The notes beneath the pieces were generated by a model that was given only the letters and a program-made list of their open reading frames with translations, made no database searches and was not told the DNA's origin. Shown one piece after another: positions 1 through 8,288 of a stretch of DNA of 64,000 nt; position 1 is the first letter of the stretch, and each line of letters opens with the position of its first letter. Made by a program: the position numbers and the translations under genes. Source of the stretch: Vulcaniibacterium gelatinicum (GTDB lineage: Bacteria > Pseudomonadota > Gammaproteobacteria > Xanthomonadales > Xanthomonadaceae); contig NZ_VNKO01000014.1 in the NCBI RefSeq assembly GCF_008033445.1, positions 19,342 through 83,341 on the forward strand. Reading direction: 5' to 3'.

Positions 1-1
1 G

Positions 2-907
2 GACATCGTGCTGGCAGGCAGCGGCCTGACCGCGCCGATCGCCTGGCTCGCCGCGAGACGGGCGGGCGGTCGCAGCGCCGTGTACCTGCACGGTTTGGAC
101 ATCATCGCGCCCAGCGCGGTTTATCAGGCCTTGTGGCTGCCGATGATCCGAAGGTGCGATCGCGTCATCGTCAACAGCCGCAACACGCGCGATCTGGCGG
201 TCGCCCGTGGCGTGCCTGCCGAGCGCGTGTGCGTCGTGCACCCCGGCACCGATCTGCCGATGGCCGATCCTTCGGCCCGGCGCCGGTTCCGCGAGATCCA
301 TCGGCTTGGCGAGGCGCCCGTGCTGCTGTCGGTCGGGCGTCTTACCGCACGCAAGGGGCTGGTCGAGTTCGTGCGCGAGGTGTTCCCGCTGGTCCTGCAG
401 CGGCATCCGGATACCCGCCTGGTCGTGGTTGGAGACGATCCTGTGGACGCGCTGCATGGCGGGGGCGCCGGCGGCCGCCGCGCCCTCGAAGCCAGTGCCG
501 AACAGGTAGGCGTCCGCCATGCCCTGTTGTGCCTCGGCACATGCAGCGATGGCGAGCTCTCGGATGCCTACTCGGGCGCCGATGTGCATGTGTTTCCGGT
601 CCGTTCGACGCCGGGCGATGTCGAGGGCTTCGGCATGGTCGCGATCGAAGCGGCGGCGCATGGCGTGCCGACCGTGGCCTATGCCGTGGGCGGCGTGTCG
701 GATGCCGTGGCCGATGGCCAGAGCGGAACGCTGGTGGCTCCGAACGACGGCCATGCGTTCGCAGCCGCGGTCCTGGAGTGGCTCGCGCACGGCAGCCAGG
801 CGGCCGCCGGCTGCCGGCGCTTCGCCTCCGGTTTTTCATGGGCGAGATTCGACAGCGAGCTTCGCGAGGCGTTGGCCATCACCGCATCGGCGCGCCAGCG
901 GGCCTGA
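2..907 (+). CDS. Glycosyltransferase family 4, 5'-truncated by window edge
   Basis: GT-B fold glycosyltransferase that should transfer a sugar from a nucleotide-sugar donor onto a growing surface polysaccharide at the cytoplasmic face of the inner membrane. The frame is open to the left edge, so the N-terminus is missing; the GTG at position 8 is only the first possible start inside the window. Visible GT4 marks are the acceptor-domain stretch VIVNSRNTRDLAVARGV, the donor-domain opening LLSVGRLTARKGL, and the nucleotide-sugar binding block GFGMVAIEAAAHGVPTVAY with the spaced glutamates typical of the family. It converges on the minus-strand polysaccharide genes that follow. Family assignment is firm; donor and acceptor sugars cannot be read from the sequence. 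Confidence 0.85.
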   Translation, partial: DIVLAGSGLTAPIAWLAARRAGGRSAVYLHGLDIIAPSAVYQALWLPMIRRCDRVIVNSRNTRDLAVARGVPAERVCVVHPGTDLPMADPSARRRFREIHRLGEAPVLLSVGRLTARKGLVEFVREVFPLVLQRHPDTRLVVVGDDPVDALHGGGAGGRRALEASAEQVGVRHALLCLGTCSDGELSDAYSGADVHVFPVRSTPGDVEGFGMVAIEAAAHGVPTVAYAVGGVSDAVADGQSGTLVAPNDGHAFAAAVLEWLAHGSQAAAGCRRFASGFSWARFDSELREALAITASARQRA

Positions 908-931
908 ACCCGGGCATCTCGCGCGGACGGC

Positions 932-1873
932 TCACGCCCTGCCGGTGGTTTCGGCCTCGCAGGTGCCGACCAGGTAGCTGATCGCAGTCAGGAACCTCAC
1001 GATGGCGAAGCCGGCGGGCCATGGCATCGCCCCGCGGGCTTCCATCCAGTCGAACCAGCGGGCGGCATGCCCGAGGACGGGGGCGAACAGCCGGGCAGGC
1101 ATCTTCAAGCGGCGATGCAGCCGTGCATCAATCGAGGCGTAACCGAGCTTGCGATAGGCATCCGGGTGCTGCGTTGCGAACAGCCATGCGCTTTCCCGGC
1201 CGCATTGCCGCATCTTGTTCGACACCGAAAGCATGGAAACCCTGTCCAGGTGGCGAACCGTGGCATCGTGCGTCCAGGCGATGTCGCCGACTTCGGCCAG
1301 CCGCACCAGCAGGTCCCGGTCTTCGAAGCCGTAATGGCGGTAGCGCGGGTCGAAGCCGCCGACGCTGCGCAGCGCGCTCGTTCGGACCATCAGGTTTTGT
1401 GTGGAGCCGGTGTACGGCACGCCTCGTTCGTGCAGGCGCCGTCGCCGCTCCGACGCGGCGCGCTGGTAGCGGTCCCAGAAGCCGCCGTCGGTGCCGATCA
1501 CCGGCCCCGTGCTCGCCACGCAGCCCTGTCTCAGGCTGTGCAGGTGCCGATCGAGGAAATCGGCTTCGACCGGTTCGCAATCGCAGTCCAGGAACATGAT
1601 GGCCTCGCCCCGGGCCGCAGCGATCCCCTCCTGCCGCGCGGAGGACCGGCCGCGGTTTTCCTGCAATTCGATCAGCCGCACGCCTTCTGGCAGACAGGCA
1701 CGCAGCCTCTCCGGGGTGTCATCCCCGGACCCGTCGTCAACGACGATGATCTCCGTGGCGGGATTGCCGGCAGACAGGGCCAGGATTCTGGCGGCTGCAT
1801 TCAACGCGCGGTCCGCGTCCCGATAGACCGGAATCACGACGCTGAGGCGGGCGATCGGACTAGGTGCGGCCAT
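932..1873 (-). CDS. Glycosyltransferase family 2
   Basis: Inverting GT-A glycosyltransferase, about 313 residues from the ATG at 1873. The N-terminus carries the GT2 nucleotide-binding pattern LSVVIPVYRDADRAL followed by EIIVVDDGSGDDT; the metal-binding acidic motif is FLDCDCEP (a DxD variant), and YGFEDRDLLVRL supplies the catalytic ED region. A longer reading to 1930 exists, but the ATG at 1873 puts the start immediately before the conserved beta strand. It overlaps the end of the upstream GT4 gene by 14 bp, so the two are translationally coupled members of one minus-strand polysaccharide operon. The C-terminal about 60 residues are hydrophobic/aromatic and may associate with the membrane. 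Substrate unknown. Confidence 0.85.
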   Translation of the reverse strand: MAAPSPIARLSVVIPVYRDADRALNAAARILALSAGNPATEIIVVDDGSGDDTPERLRACLPEGVRLIELQENRGRSSARQEGIAAARGEAIMFLDCDCEPVEADFLDRHLHSLRQGCVASTGPVIGTDGGFWDRYQRAASERRRRLHERGVPYTGSTQNLMVRTSALRSVGGFDPRYRHYGFEDRDLLVRLAEVGDIAWTHDATVRHLDRVSMLSVSNKMRQCGRESAWLFATQHPDAYRKLGYASIDARLHRRLKMPARLFAPVLGHAARWFDWMEARGAMPWPAGFAIVRFLTAISYLVGTCEAETTGRA

Positions 1874-2999
1874 CGCTGCGTGTGACGCGAAGTCTTGTGA
1901 ACAGTTCGAGATGGCGGCCGGCCACCGCACCCAGTTCGAAGTTCGATTCGACGAGCCGACGGCAGGCCGCCCCCATCGCCGCGAGGCGGTCGGGGGGAGT
2001 GTCGAGGGCCTGCCTCAGGGCAGCTCGCAGCGAGGCCACGTCTTCCGGCGGCACGACCCAGCCACATTCGGCGTCAATGTAGCGGTCCAGGCCCTGGCAC
2101 CTGCTGAGGAGCAGCGGCAGCCCCCGCTCCATCGCTTCCAGGCCGGCGTTCGACATGCCCTCGTACCGGGAGGGCAGCAGGAACAACTCGGCCCCGGCCA
2201 GCGCATCGCCGATCGCCTCCGGGGGCAGGCTGCCGACGAAGCGTATCCGCCCATGCCAGGGCGAGGCTCTGGCCATCGCCTCCAGCCTGTCCCGCTCCGG
2301 CCCGTCGCCGATGATGTGGATTTCCGGCCCATGTTCCGCAACCGGGATCCCCGCCAACGCCTCGATGAGCACATCCACCGCTTTTTGCGGCGTCAGCCGG
2401 CCGACCAGCACCCAGATCCGCCGGTCGTTCCTGCGCGGCGCCAGCGGGCGCACGGGGATGCCATTCGGAATGGTGGTGAAGTTGCGGCCGCTGAACCCGT
2501 TGGCGGTGAGTTCGGCGGCCAGGCCGGGCGCGATGAGATTGATGGCGTCAACGTGCCGGTCGAGCAACCGGACGATCCGGCGCCATCCCGGTACCGAGCG
2601 CAGGTGCGCGACGTCGCCGACTCCGCCAACGTTCGCGGGGGTCGCCACCACCGGGCAAGGCAGCAGATGCATCGCCTTGAGCAGCGCTGCCGTCGCCGCC
2701 GCCTCGCCCAGGAACCGGCAGTAGACCACGTCGGCCCAGCTCCGCATCCGCAGCAGCAGGACCGCCAGGGACAGAAAGTAGGACAACCCGCGCAGCCAGC
2801 GCCCGCTGCCATGGATGGTGCCGATGCGCGCGACCTGGATGCGATGCGCGCCGATCTCGACTTCCGCAGCACCCATCCTGCGGCCGATGCAGCGCACTTC
2901 GTGGCCGGCATCGAGCCAGGCATTGATCAGGCGGCATGCCTGCATCTCGGCACCGCCGCGAACGAAATGAGGCAGGTCGGAAATGACCAGGATGCGCAT
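1860..2999 (-). CDS. Glycosyltransferase family 4
   Basis: Retaining GT-B glycosyltransferase of about 379 residues. Start chosen at the ATG at 2999, giving MRILVISDLPHFVRGGAEMQ, a classic GT4 N-terminus with the glycine-rich GGAE loop; upstream in-frame codons to 3197 lie inside the preceding gene and lack family similarity. Donor-domain features are WVLVGRLTPQKAVDVLIEAL and FLLPSRYEGMSNAGLEAMERG, holding the two conserved glutamates. The start overlaps the stop of the amidotransferase gene by one base (TGATG), implying coupled translation. Likely adds one sugar in assembly of an exopolysaccharide or O-antigen-like unit together with its neighbours; exact linkage not predictable. Confidence 0.85.
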   Translation of the reverse strand: MRILVISDLPHFVRGGAEMQACRLINAWLDAGHEVRCIGRRMGAAEVEIGAHRIQVARIGTIHGSGRWLRGLSYFLSLAVLLLRMRSWADVVYCRFLGEAAATAALLKAMHLLPCPVVATPANVGGVGDVAHLRSVPGWRRIVRLLDRHVDAINLIAPGLAAELTANGFSGRNFTTIPNGIPVRPLAPRRNDRRIWVLVGRLTPQKAVDVLIEALAGIPVAEHGPEIHIIGDGPERDRLEAMARASPWHGRIRFVGSLPPEAIGDALAGAELFLLPSRYEGMSNAGLEAMERGLPLLLSRCQGLDRYIDAECGWVVPPEDVASLRAALRQALDTPPDRLAAMGAACRRLVESNFELGAVAGRHLELFTRLRVTRSDGRT

Positions 3000-4918
3000 C
3001 AGCCTTCCACACCGAAGCGGCGCGCCCACGACAGGTACATGAGCACGCGCCACAGGATGTAGCCGGCATCCAGGTCGCCGGCCTGGTGCAGGCGCCACAC
3101 CGTCCGCAGCCGATGGCCGTCCATTGCCGCGTCCAGGGAGGCCGGTCGTTCGGCCAGCAAGGATTCGGCCCAGTCTCGCAGGGCGCCGCGCAACCATTGG
3201 TCAATCGGCGGGGCGAAGCCCTGCTTCGGCCGGTCGAGCAAGGCCCTGGGCATATGCCGGTAGGCCACCTCGCGCAGCACGCGTTTGCCAATTTCCCGGT
3301 TGACCAGGTCGCGGTCGCGAAGGCGCCATGAGAATTCGACGACCGCCGGGTCGAGCATCGGAACGCGCGTTTCCAGGCTGGCTGACATTGATGCGCGGTC
3401 CACCTTCATCAGAATGTCGTTGGGCAGGTAATCCCGCTGGTCCGCCAGAAGCAGTTGACGCAAGGGCGAATGAGGGTGCCCGACGTCGGCAGCATCGGGA
3501 TCGCAAGTCAGCTCGGACAACAGCCCCCAGTCGGGGCCGCCGATCTGCGACCGGCGCAGCGCTTCCAGATGCGTGCCCAGGTGACGGGCCGCGAGCTTGG
3601 CCAGGCGCATGCCCGCGTTCCCGGCGGGAATCGGGGGATGCGATCTGGCCAGGCGTTCCAGCAATGCCGAAAACCGCAGTCGCGCGGCGTTCGGCAGGTG
3701 CCTTTGCACCCGCCAATAACGCAGGATCGCAGGATAACGGGTATAGCCTGCGAACAACTCGTCGCCGCCGTCTCCGGTGAGCGCCACCGTCACATGCCTG
3801 CGCGCCAGACGCGAAACGAGCAGCGTCGGTATCTGCGACGGGTCTGCCAGCGGCTCGTCGAACAATTCTGGCAGGTCGGGCACGAGAGCCAGGGCCTCGC
3901 GGTCGCCGACGTACTGCTCGTGATGATCCGTGCCCAGGTGCCGGGCCACCGCGCGTGCGTGTGCGGCCTCGTCATGGGCAGGATCGTCGAATCCGATGGA
4001 GAACGTGCGGACCGGCCTGCTGCTGTGCCGCTGCATCAGCGCCACCACCAGCGACGAGTCGAACCCGCCGGACAAGAACGCTCCAAGCGGGACGTCGGCC
4101 ACCATTTGCCGCTCGACCGCGCCGGACAGCAGGCGCTCGAGTTCGTTCGCGGCCGCGGTGAGCGGCCCGGCCCATGGCGTCTGCTGCCCGCGTTCCGCGA
4201 CTTGATCTAGGCGCCAGTAGGCCTCCAGCCTGGGCGCGATCTCGCCCCATGCCCTCGGGGCCTGAAGGTCGTGCGCGTGCAGCCTCAGCATGCAGCCGGG
4301 CGGGAGCCTGTACACGTCCCGAACCATCGCGCCATGACCCGAGTGATAGCCCAGGTGGAGGAACTCGGACAGCGCGCGTGGATCCACCCTGGGCGCCCAG
4401 CCCGGATGGGCGGCCATGGCCTTGAGTTCGGAGGCGAACACGAAATCCGCCCCGATCCAGCCGAAGTACAGGGGCTTTTCCCCCATCCGGTCGCGGGCGA
4501 GGGTAAGGCTGCGGTCGCGCCTGTCCCACAGGGCGAATGCGAACATGCCGTGTGCCTGCTCGAGTGCGTGGGGCAGGCCCCAGGCCTCGATCGCGGCCAG
4601 CAGTACCTCGGTGTCGGAATGGCCGCGCCAGGGCGGTGAGGCGCGCTCCGCCTCCAGTCGGGCGCGAAGATCGGTGTGGTTGTAGATCTCGCCGTTGTAG
4701 ACGAGCACGTAACGGCCGGTGGCAGAAACCATCGGCTGATGCCCCGCCGGCGAGATGTCGATGATGGACAGGCGCAGGTGCCCGAGGGACAGGCCGACCT
4801 CGGGATCCGCCCACAGTCCGCGGTCATCCGGGCCTCGATGGGCAATGCGCTCCAGCATCGCGGGCAGCACGTCCTGTGCCGCGAGCGAGCGAGAGAACAG
4901 GCCGGCCAACCCGCACAT
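2999..4918 (-). CDS. AsnB-type glutamine-dependent amidotransferase (asparagine synthetase family)
   Basis: About 639 residues, two domains. The class II glutamine amidotransferase domain (residues 2 to about 215) begins MCGLAG with the Cys2 nucleophile and contains YNGEIYNH and GEKPLYFG. The synthetase domain has the ATP pyrophosphatase P-loop SGGFDS at about 282-287 and LTGDGGDELFAGYTRYP. Family chemistry: ammonia from glutamine is channelled to an adenylated carboxylate. In exopolysaccharide and exosortase-associated loci such AsnB paralogues are thought to amidate sugar acids or peptide groups rather than make free asparagine; that role here is inference from position among glycosyltransferases. 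Four bases separate it from the small ORF upstream and one base overlaps the GT4 downstream. A metabolic asparagine synthetase cannot be strictly excluded. Confidence 0.85.
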   Translation of the reverse strand: MCGLAGLFSRSLAAQDVLPAMLERIAHRGPDDRGLWADPEVGLSLGHLRLSIIDISPAGHQPMVSATGRYVLVYNGEIYNHTDLRARLEAERASPPWRGHSDTEVLLAAIEAWGLPHALEQAHGMFAFALWDRRDRSLTLARDRMGEKPLYFGWIGADFVFASELKAMAAHPGWAPRVDPRALSEFLHLGYHSGHGAMVRDVYRLPPGCMLRLHAHDLQAPRAWGEIAPRLEAYWRLDQVAERGQQTPWAGPLTAAANELERLLSGAVERQMVADVPLGAFLSGGFDSSLVVALMQRHSSRPVRTFSIGFDDPAHDEAAHARAVARHLGTDHHEQYVGDREALALVPDLPELFDEPLADPSQIPTLLVSRLARRHVTVALTGDGGDELFAGYTRYPAILRYWRVQRHLPNAARLRFSALLERLARSHPPIPAGNAGMRLAKLAARHLGTHLEALRRSQIGGPDWGLLSELTCDPDAADVGHPHSPLRQLLLADQRDYLPNDILMKVDRASMSASLETRVPMLDPAVVEFSWRLRDRDLVNREIGKRVLREVAYRHMPRALLDRPKQGFAPPIDQWLRGALRDWAESLLAERPASLDAAMDGHRLRTVWRLHQAGDLDAGYILWRVLMYLSWARRFGVEG

Positions 4919-4922
4919 CAGT

Positions 4923-5090
4923 TCACATCCGCCATGACGGGCCGTTCGCAGCGGGCGTCCACGCCGTCGCTCCCTCGGTGATGACGATGCTGGTTGCGCC
5001 GAGGTCGGCCACCTCGGTCGGCCGGCTGCGCATCCGGCGAAGCGGCGAACGATTCGTGGGATCCACCAGTCTCGACAGGTCCGGGTTCAT
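4923..5090 (-). CDS. Hypothetical 55-residue protein, possible Trm112-like fragment
   Basis: Short frame from the ATG at 5090, 23 bp after the stop of the upstream GT4 and ending 4 bp before the amidotransferase start, so it fills an operon gap exactly. The product begins MNPDLSRLVDPTNRSPLR, which recalls the Trm112-like leader (LxDPxxxxPLR) at the N-terminus of some SAM-dependent methyltransferases, but the zinc-binding cysteines and any catalytic domain are absent. It may be a free-standing small protein or the remnant of a lost methyltransferase. There is no strong Shine-Dalgarno. The resemblance is by eye only. Confidence 0.4.
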   Translation of the reverse strand: MNPDLSRLVDPTNRSPLRRMRSRPTEVADLGATSIVITEGATAWTPAANGPSWRM

Positions 5091-5113
5091 GATGCTCGGC
5101 GGCTGGCGCGCGT

Positions 5114-6241
5114 TCAGGAGTGGCTGTGGAGGGGCATGGCCGTTCGTGGCCCGAGATGCATCGGATCGAGCACTTCGAGATAGCGATCCACGATCTTTCC
5201 GAGTTCGAACCTGGCCAGGTGCTCGCCCGGGCTTGGGAAGGTCAACGTGCCGTCGAGAACCGCGAGCATCTGCCGGGCAAGGCTGTCGACGTCGCCGACA
5301 GGAACGATCGCGCCCAGGCGGCCGCCATCCAGGATCATGGCCACGGCATCCGAGCTGCAGGTGCTGACGATGGGGCAACCGTTCTGCAGTGCCTCCAGAT
5401 GCACGTTGGGGAATCCTTCGTGTCGTGAACTGGATACGAACAGCCGGGCGCGCCGCATCCATGAGTGCGGGTCGTCGGAGTAACCCGGGAGCGCGACGTC
5501 TCGCGCCACCCCCAACGACTCCGCAAGCGACATCAGGGCCTGTCGTTCGGACCCTTCTCCGAGGATCACCAGGCGCGCTGAACGCTGCGCGCGTACCTGC
5601 GCGAAGGCGCGGATCAGGAGCGGGAAGTCCTTTTGCGGCTCGAGCCGCCCGCAGCCGAGGATCAACGGCGGGTCGCCGGTGTCCGCAGGGGCGCGCACGG
5701 GCGGATCGTCCCCGGGGAGGCTGGGATTCGGAATGACATGGATCTTCGACCGCGGGACTCGTGCTGCTTGCGCGATGTGGACGGCCAGGTCGTCGGACAG
5801 CGCGATCACGGCGTCGGCGCGGCCGTACAGCGAGCGCAATGCAGCGGCATTGACCATGGTGGTGAGCAACGACGGCGCCATCACCTCCTCGGCAGTCCAA
5901 TTCGCCTCCCGTACCACGCAGCGCGTGGCCTTTCCGGCGAGGCGGCAGGCCAGCAGCGCTGCCAGGTTGGCTGCGAAGACCGACGACAACAGGACTTGCG
6001 GGCGCTCCCGGCGCAGATAGGACGCCAGCGCCGGTACTGCATGCAGCGGCTTGGCCCGACCGAGCGGGCGGTGGCGGACGCCGGCCGGGATACGGTTCTC
6101 CCAATGCCCGCCGGGCTGGGCGGTCACCACTTCGCAGCGGTAGCCGCGTTCGGCCAGCGCGCCGGCGATGGCCAGCAGCACCCGCTCGGCGCCACCGGCC
6201 GACAACCTGGGCAAGAAGATGCTGATGAGTGGCGAGGACAT
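5114..6241 (-). CDS. Glycosyltransferase family 4
   Basis: About 375 residues from the ATG at 6241, chosen because it opens MSSPLISIFLPRLSAGGAER, the canonical GT4 first strand with the GGAER loop; the frame continues to 6274 but those residues precede the fold. Donor-domain motifs: LILGCGRLEPQKDFPLLIRA and LFVSSSRHEGFPNVHLEAL with the two conserved glutamates, followed by NGCPIVSTCSSDAV. It resembles GalNAc/glucosyl transferases of exopolysaccharide loci. It lies 29 bp after the methyltransferase and upstream of the small ORF and amidotransferase, all on the minus strand with short gaps, so one transcript is likely. Sugar specificity is not readable. Confidence 0.85.
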   Translation of the reverse strand: MSSPLISIFLPRLSAGGAERVLLAIAGALAERGYRCEVVTAQPGGHWENRIPAGVRHRPLGRAKPLHAVPALASYLRRERPQVLLSSVFAANLAALLACRLAGKATRCVVREANWTAEEVMAPSLLTTMVNAAALRSLYGRADAVIALSDDLAVHIAQAARVPRSKIHVIPNPSLPGDDPPVRAPADTGDPPLILGCGRLEPQKDFPLLIRAFAQVRAQRSARLVILGEGSERQALMSLAESLGVARDVALPGYSDDPHSWMRRARLFVSSSRHEGFPNVHLEALQNGCPIVSTCSSDAVAMILDGGRLGAIVPVGDVDSLARQMLAVLDGTLTFPSPGEHLARFELGKIVDRYLEVLDPMHLGPRTAMPLHSHS

Positions 6242-6270
6242 CGGGACAGGCTGCCAAAAAAGTCCGCGGT

Positions 6271-6951
6271 TCACTTGCCAAAGGGTCGTTTTCTGCCGGT
6301 GAACACCAGGGTTTGATCCCGGGTCAGCAGGCTGATGGCCACGAGTTGGTTCCTGATCCAGGCGAGCAGACGCCTTGGCAGGCCGAGGTCGGTCGTGTTC
6401 ATGAAGGCCTGGCGATAGACGTGCAGATCGCGAAAGCGGTTTTCCAGGGTGGCATGGATCGCGGGAATGTCGAACGATCGGACGTGCCCGACCTTGTGGA
6501 AGACCTTGCCACAGTCAGGGCAGACGACCATGGATTGATCGAGGTCTTCCTTGTAGGGAACCGTCCCGAGGATCAGGCCATCGTCCTTGAGCACGCGCCT
6601 GATCTCGTCGAGGCCGCGGTCGAGCGTGTCATCGTCGAGGTGCTCGAGCACCTCGGACACGACGACCACGTCCACGCATGAATCGCGCAACGGGATCGCC
6701 TGGATCAGGCCGGTGACCGCATTGCGTCCGCCGCATGCGCGGGCCAGCGAGGCCGTGTCGGGATCCAGGCTGATGACCTCGTGGCCCAGCCCGGAGGCCA
6801 GCGCATCGAACTGGCCGGAGCCCACGCCGATATTGAGCACCGTGGATGCGGCCGGCAGTTTGCGGGCCAGGTGGAACAGCCGCGTGGCCGCGCCCGAGAA
6901 CGATTCCGGGTGCTGGGTCTGGAAGTAATGCCAGATCCTGCCTTGCTTCAT
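6271..6951 (-). CDS. Class I SAM-dependent methyltransferase with CxxC insert
   Basis: About 226 residues from the ATG at 6951, preceded by a good ribosome site (GGGGAGAGC). Rossmann motif I is VLNIGVGSGQFD, motif II acidic end ISLDPD, and VVVVSEVLEHLDDDTLDRGL the post-II region typical of the Methyltransf_11 group. A CPDCGKVFHKVGH segment after about residue 145 looks like a small zinc-binding or substrate-lid insertion, common in polysaccharide-locus methyltransferases. Its start overlaps the stop of the flippase gene by 4 bp, so the two are coupled. A sugar or lipid-linked glycan is the likely acceptor (inference from context); chain-capping is one possible role. Confidence 0.8.
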   Translation of the reverse strand: MKQGRIWHYFQTQHPESFSGAATRLFHLARKLPAASTVLNIGVGSGQFDALASGLGHEVISLDPDTASLARACGGRNAVTGLIQAIPLRDSCVDVVVVSEVLEHLDDDTLDRGLDEIRRVLKDDGLILGTVPYKEDLDQSMVVCPDCGKVFHKVGHVRSFDIPAIHATLENRFRDLHVYRQAFMNTTDLGLPRRLLAWIRNQLVAISLLTRDQTLVFTGRKRPFGK

Positions 6952-8216
6952 GCTCTCCCCACGGCGCGCCGGTGGCGATGGCGGTACAGGGCGATGCCGC
7001 CCGCGGCCACGACCAGGAGGTCGGTGGTTCCCAGCACGATCACCGCCCCCCAGGCCGAGAATACAGGGATTGCCGCCAACAACGCCCCGATCGAGGCCAC
7101 TGCGGCCGACACTTCGATGCGGTTGCGGATCCGCTGCAAGTCGCTGGTGGTCAGGAGCGCGAGGGTCACTTGCCGCAGGCATGCCGCCACAAGCACCAGG
7201 CTCAATCCGCGCAGCAGGTCAACGGACGGCCGGAACTGTGTGCCCAGGAGCCAGGGCGCCAGCGGGGCGAGCAGCCAGAGCAGGATGGCCATCGGCAGGG
7301 CGTAAGCCAGGGCGGCGAGGACGAGCATGCGCGCGCCATGCGGCCGGCCGGTGGCCGCCGAGGAGCGGAACAGCCGCGGCACCGCGGCCAGCATCAGGGC
7401 GCCCACGGGCACCGCCGCGGCCTGCATGATCCTGTGCGCGGCCGCGTAGTGGCCGGTTTCCGCCGCGCCTGCCGAACGCAGCAGGATGGTCTTGTCCACT
7501 TCGCTGCCGACGGCGCTCGTCACGCCGGGCAGGACGTAGGGCAGGCCTTGGCGCAGATACCACAGGTCGGACCAGCGTGGCCGGGCGCAGCCATGGGGGG
7601 AGGCCACGGCATGCGCCGCCAGCGATGCGCAGAGCATCCCGCCCAGATAGAGCAGGGCGAAGCCGGTGATCGAGTCGTAGTCCAGCAGCAGCAGCGCCAG
7701 GGTCACGACCAATCGAACCGCCGGCGGCAGCGAAAGCAGCGCGCCGAACGCACCCATCCTCTCCTGCGACTGCAGCCGGTAGACCAGCGGCATCACGGCC
7801 GGCGCGGCGACCAGCTCGGCGAAGGCGAGCGCCGCGAGCGCGTCGGCCGGAACCTGGTCGCCGAGCAGCCAGACGCCAAGCGGCCAGGCCAGCAGGAAGG
7901 CGGCCAGGCCGGTGGCCAGATACACCGTGCGCGTTTGCGCGTAGACATCGGCCCCGGCACGGGCATCGCGGACACTGTCGCGCACCAGCGCCATGCCGGT
8001 GCCCATGCCGACGAATTGCGCGCAGGCGACGAACAGGGCGATGGTGCCGGCCAGCACACCGTAGCCATCGGCGCCGAACAGGCGTGCCAGGGCGACCAGA
8101 TTCAGGGCCTGCAGGGCGATTCGCCACAGGTTCCATGCCACCGTGCAGGCGGTATTTCTGGCCAAGCCGCCCGGGCGCCACGCCAGCGCCCTGGCGAGCA
8201 TCGTTTGCAACGTCAT
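6948..8216 (-). CDS. Polysaccharide flippase (Wzx/MOP-superfamily membrane protein)
   Basis: About 422 residues, highly hydrophobic, with roughly 12 predicted membrane spans. The N-terminus TACTVAWNLWRIALQALNL followed by VALARLFGADGYGVLAG is the hallmark opening of oligosaccharide repeat-unit transporters (LARxxGxxxYG). Such proteins move undecaprenyl-linked glycans across the inner membrane. Start at 8216 chosen because a GGAGG lies 11 bases upstream; an in-frame ATG at 8240 lacks a ribosome site. It heads the minus-strand operon and is divergent from the methyltransferase at 8289, so promoters for both should lie in the 72-bp gap. No polymerase (Wzy) or initiating transferase is seen within the window; they probably lie to the left of it or elsewhere. 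Confidence 0.85.
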   Translation of the reverse strand: MTLQTMLARALAWRPGGLARNTACTVAWNLWRIALQALNLVALARLFGADGYGVLAGTIALFVACAQFVGMGTGMALVRDSVRDARAGADVYAQTRTVYLATGLAAFLLAWPLGVWLLGDQVPADALAALAFAELVAAPAVMPLVYRLQSQERMGAFGALLSLPPAVRLVVTLALLLLDYDSITGFALLYLGGMLCASLAAHAVASPHGCARPRWSDLWYLRQGLPYVLPGVTSAVGSEVDKTILLRSAGAAETGHYAAAHRIMQAAAVPVGALMLAAVPRLFRSSAATGRPHGARMLVLAALAYALPMAILLWLLAPLAPWLLGTQFRPSVDLLRGLSLVLVAACLRQVTLALLTTSDLQRIRNRIEVSAAVASIGALLAAIPVFSAWGAVIVLGTTDLLVVAAGGIALYRHRHRRAVGRA

Positions 8217-8288
8217 GCGGGCCCGCGCCTCCGGAATCATCGTTATGCTACGGCATTGGCTGTGCGGGCTCCTCCCGCGATTGCGCCC

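Noticed and set aside
5091..6281. Long overlapping minus-strand frame in the GT4 region ending at 4923
   Set aside because: Upstream of 5090 it is out of frame with the GT4 gene and rich in arginine/proline; only its last 55 codons, free of other genes, were kept as a tentative small ORF.
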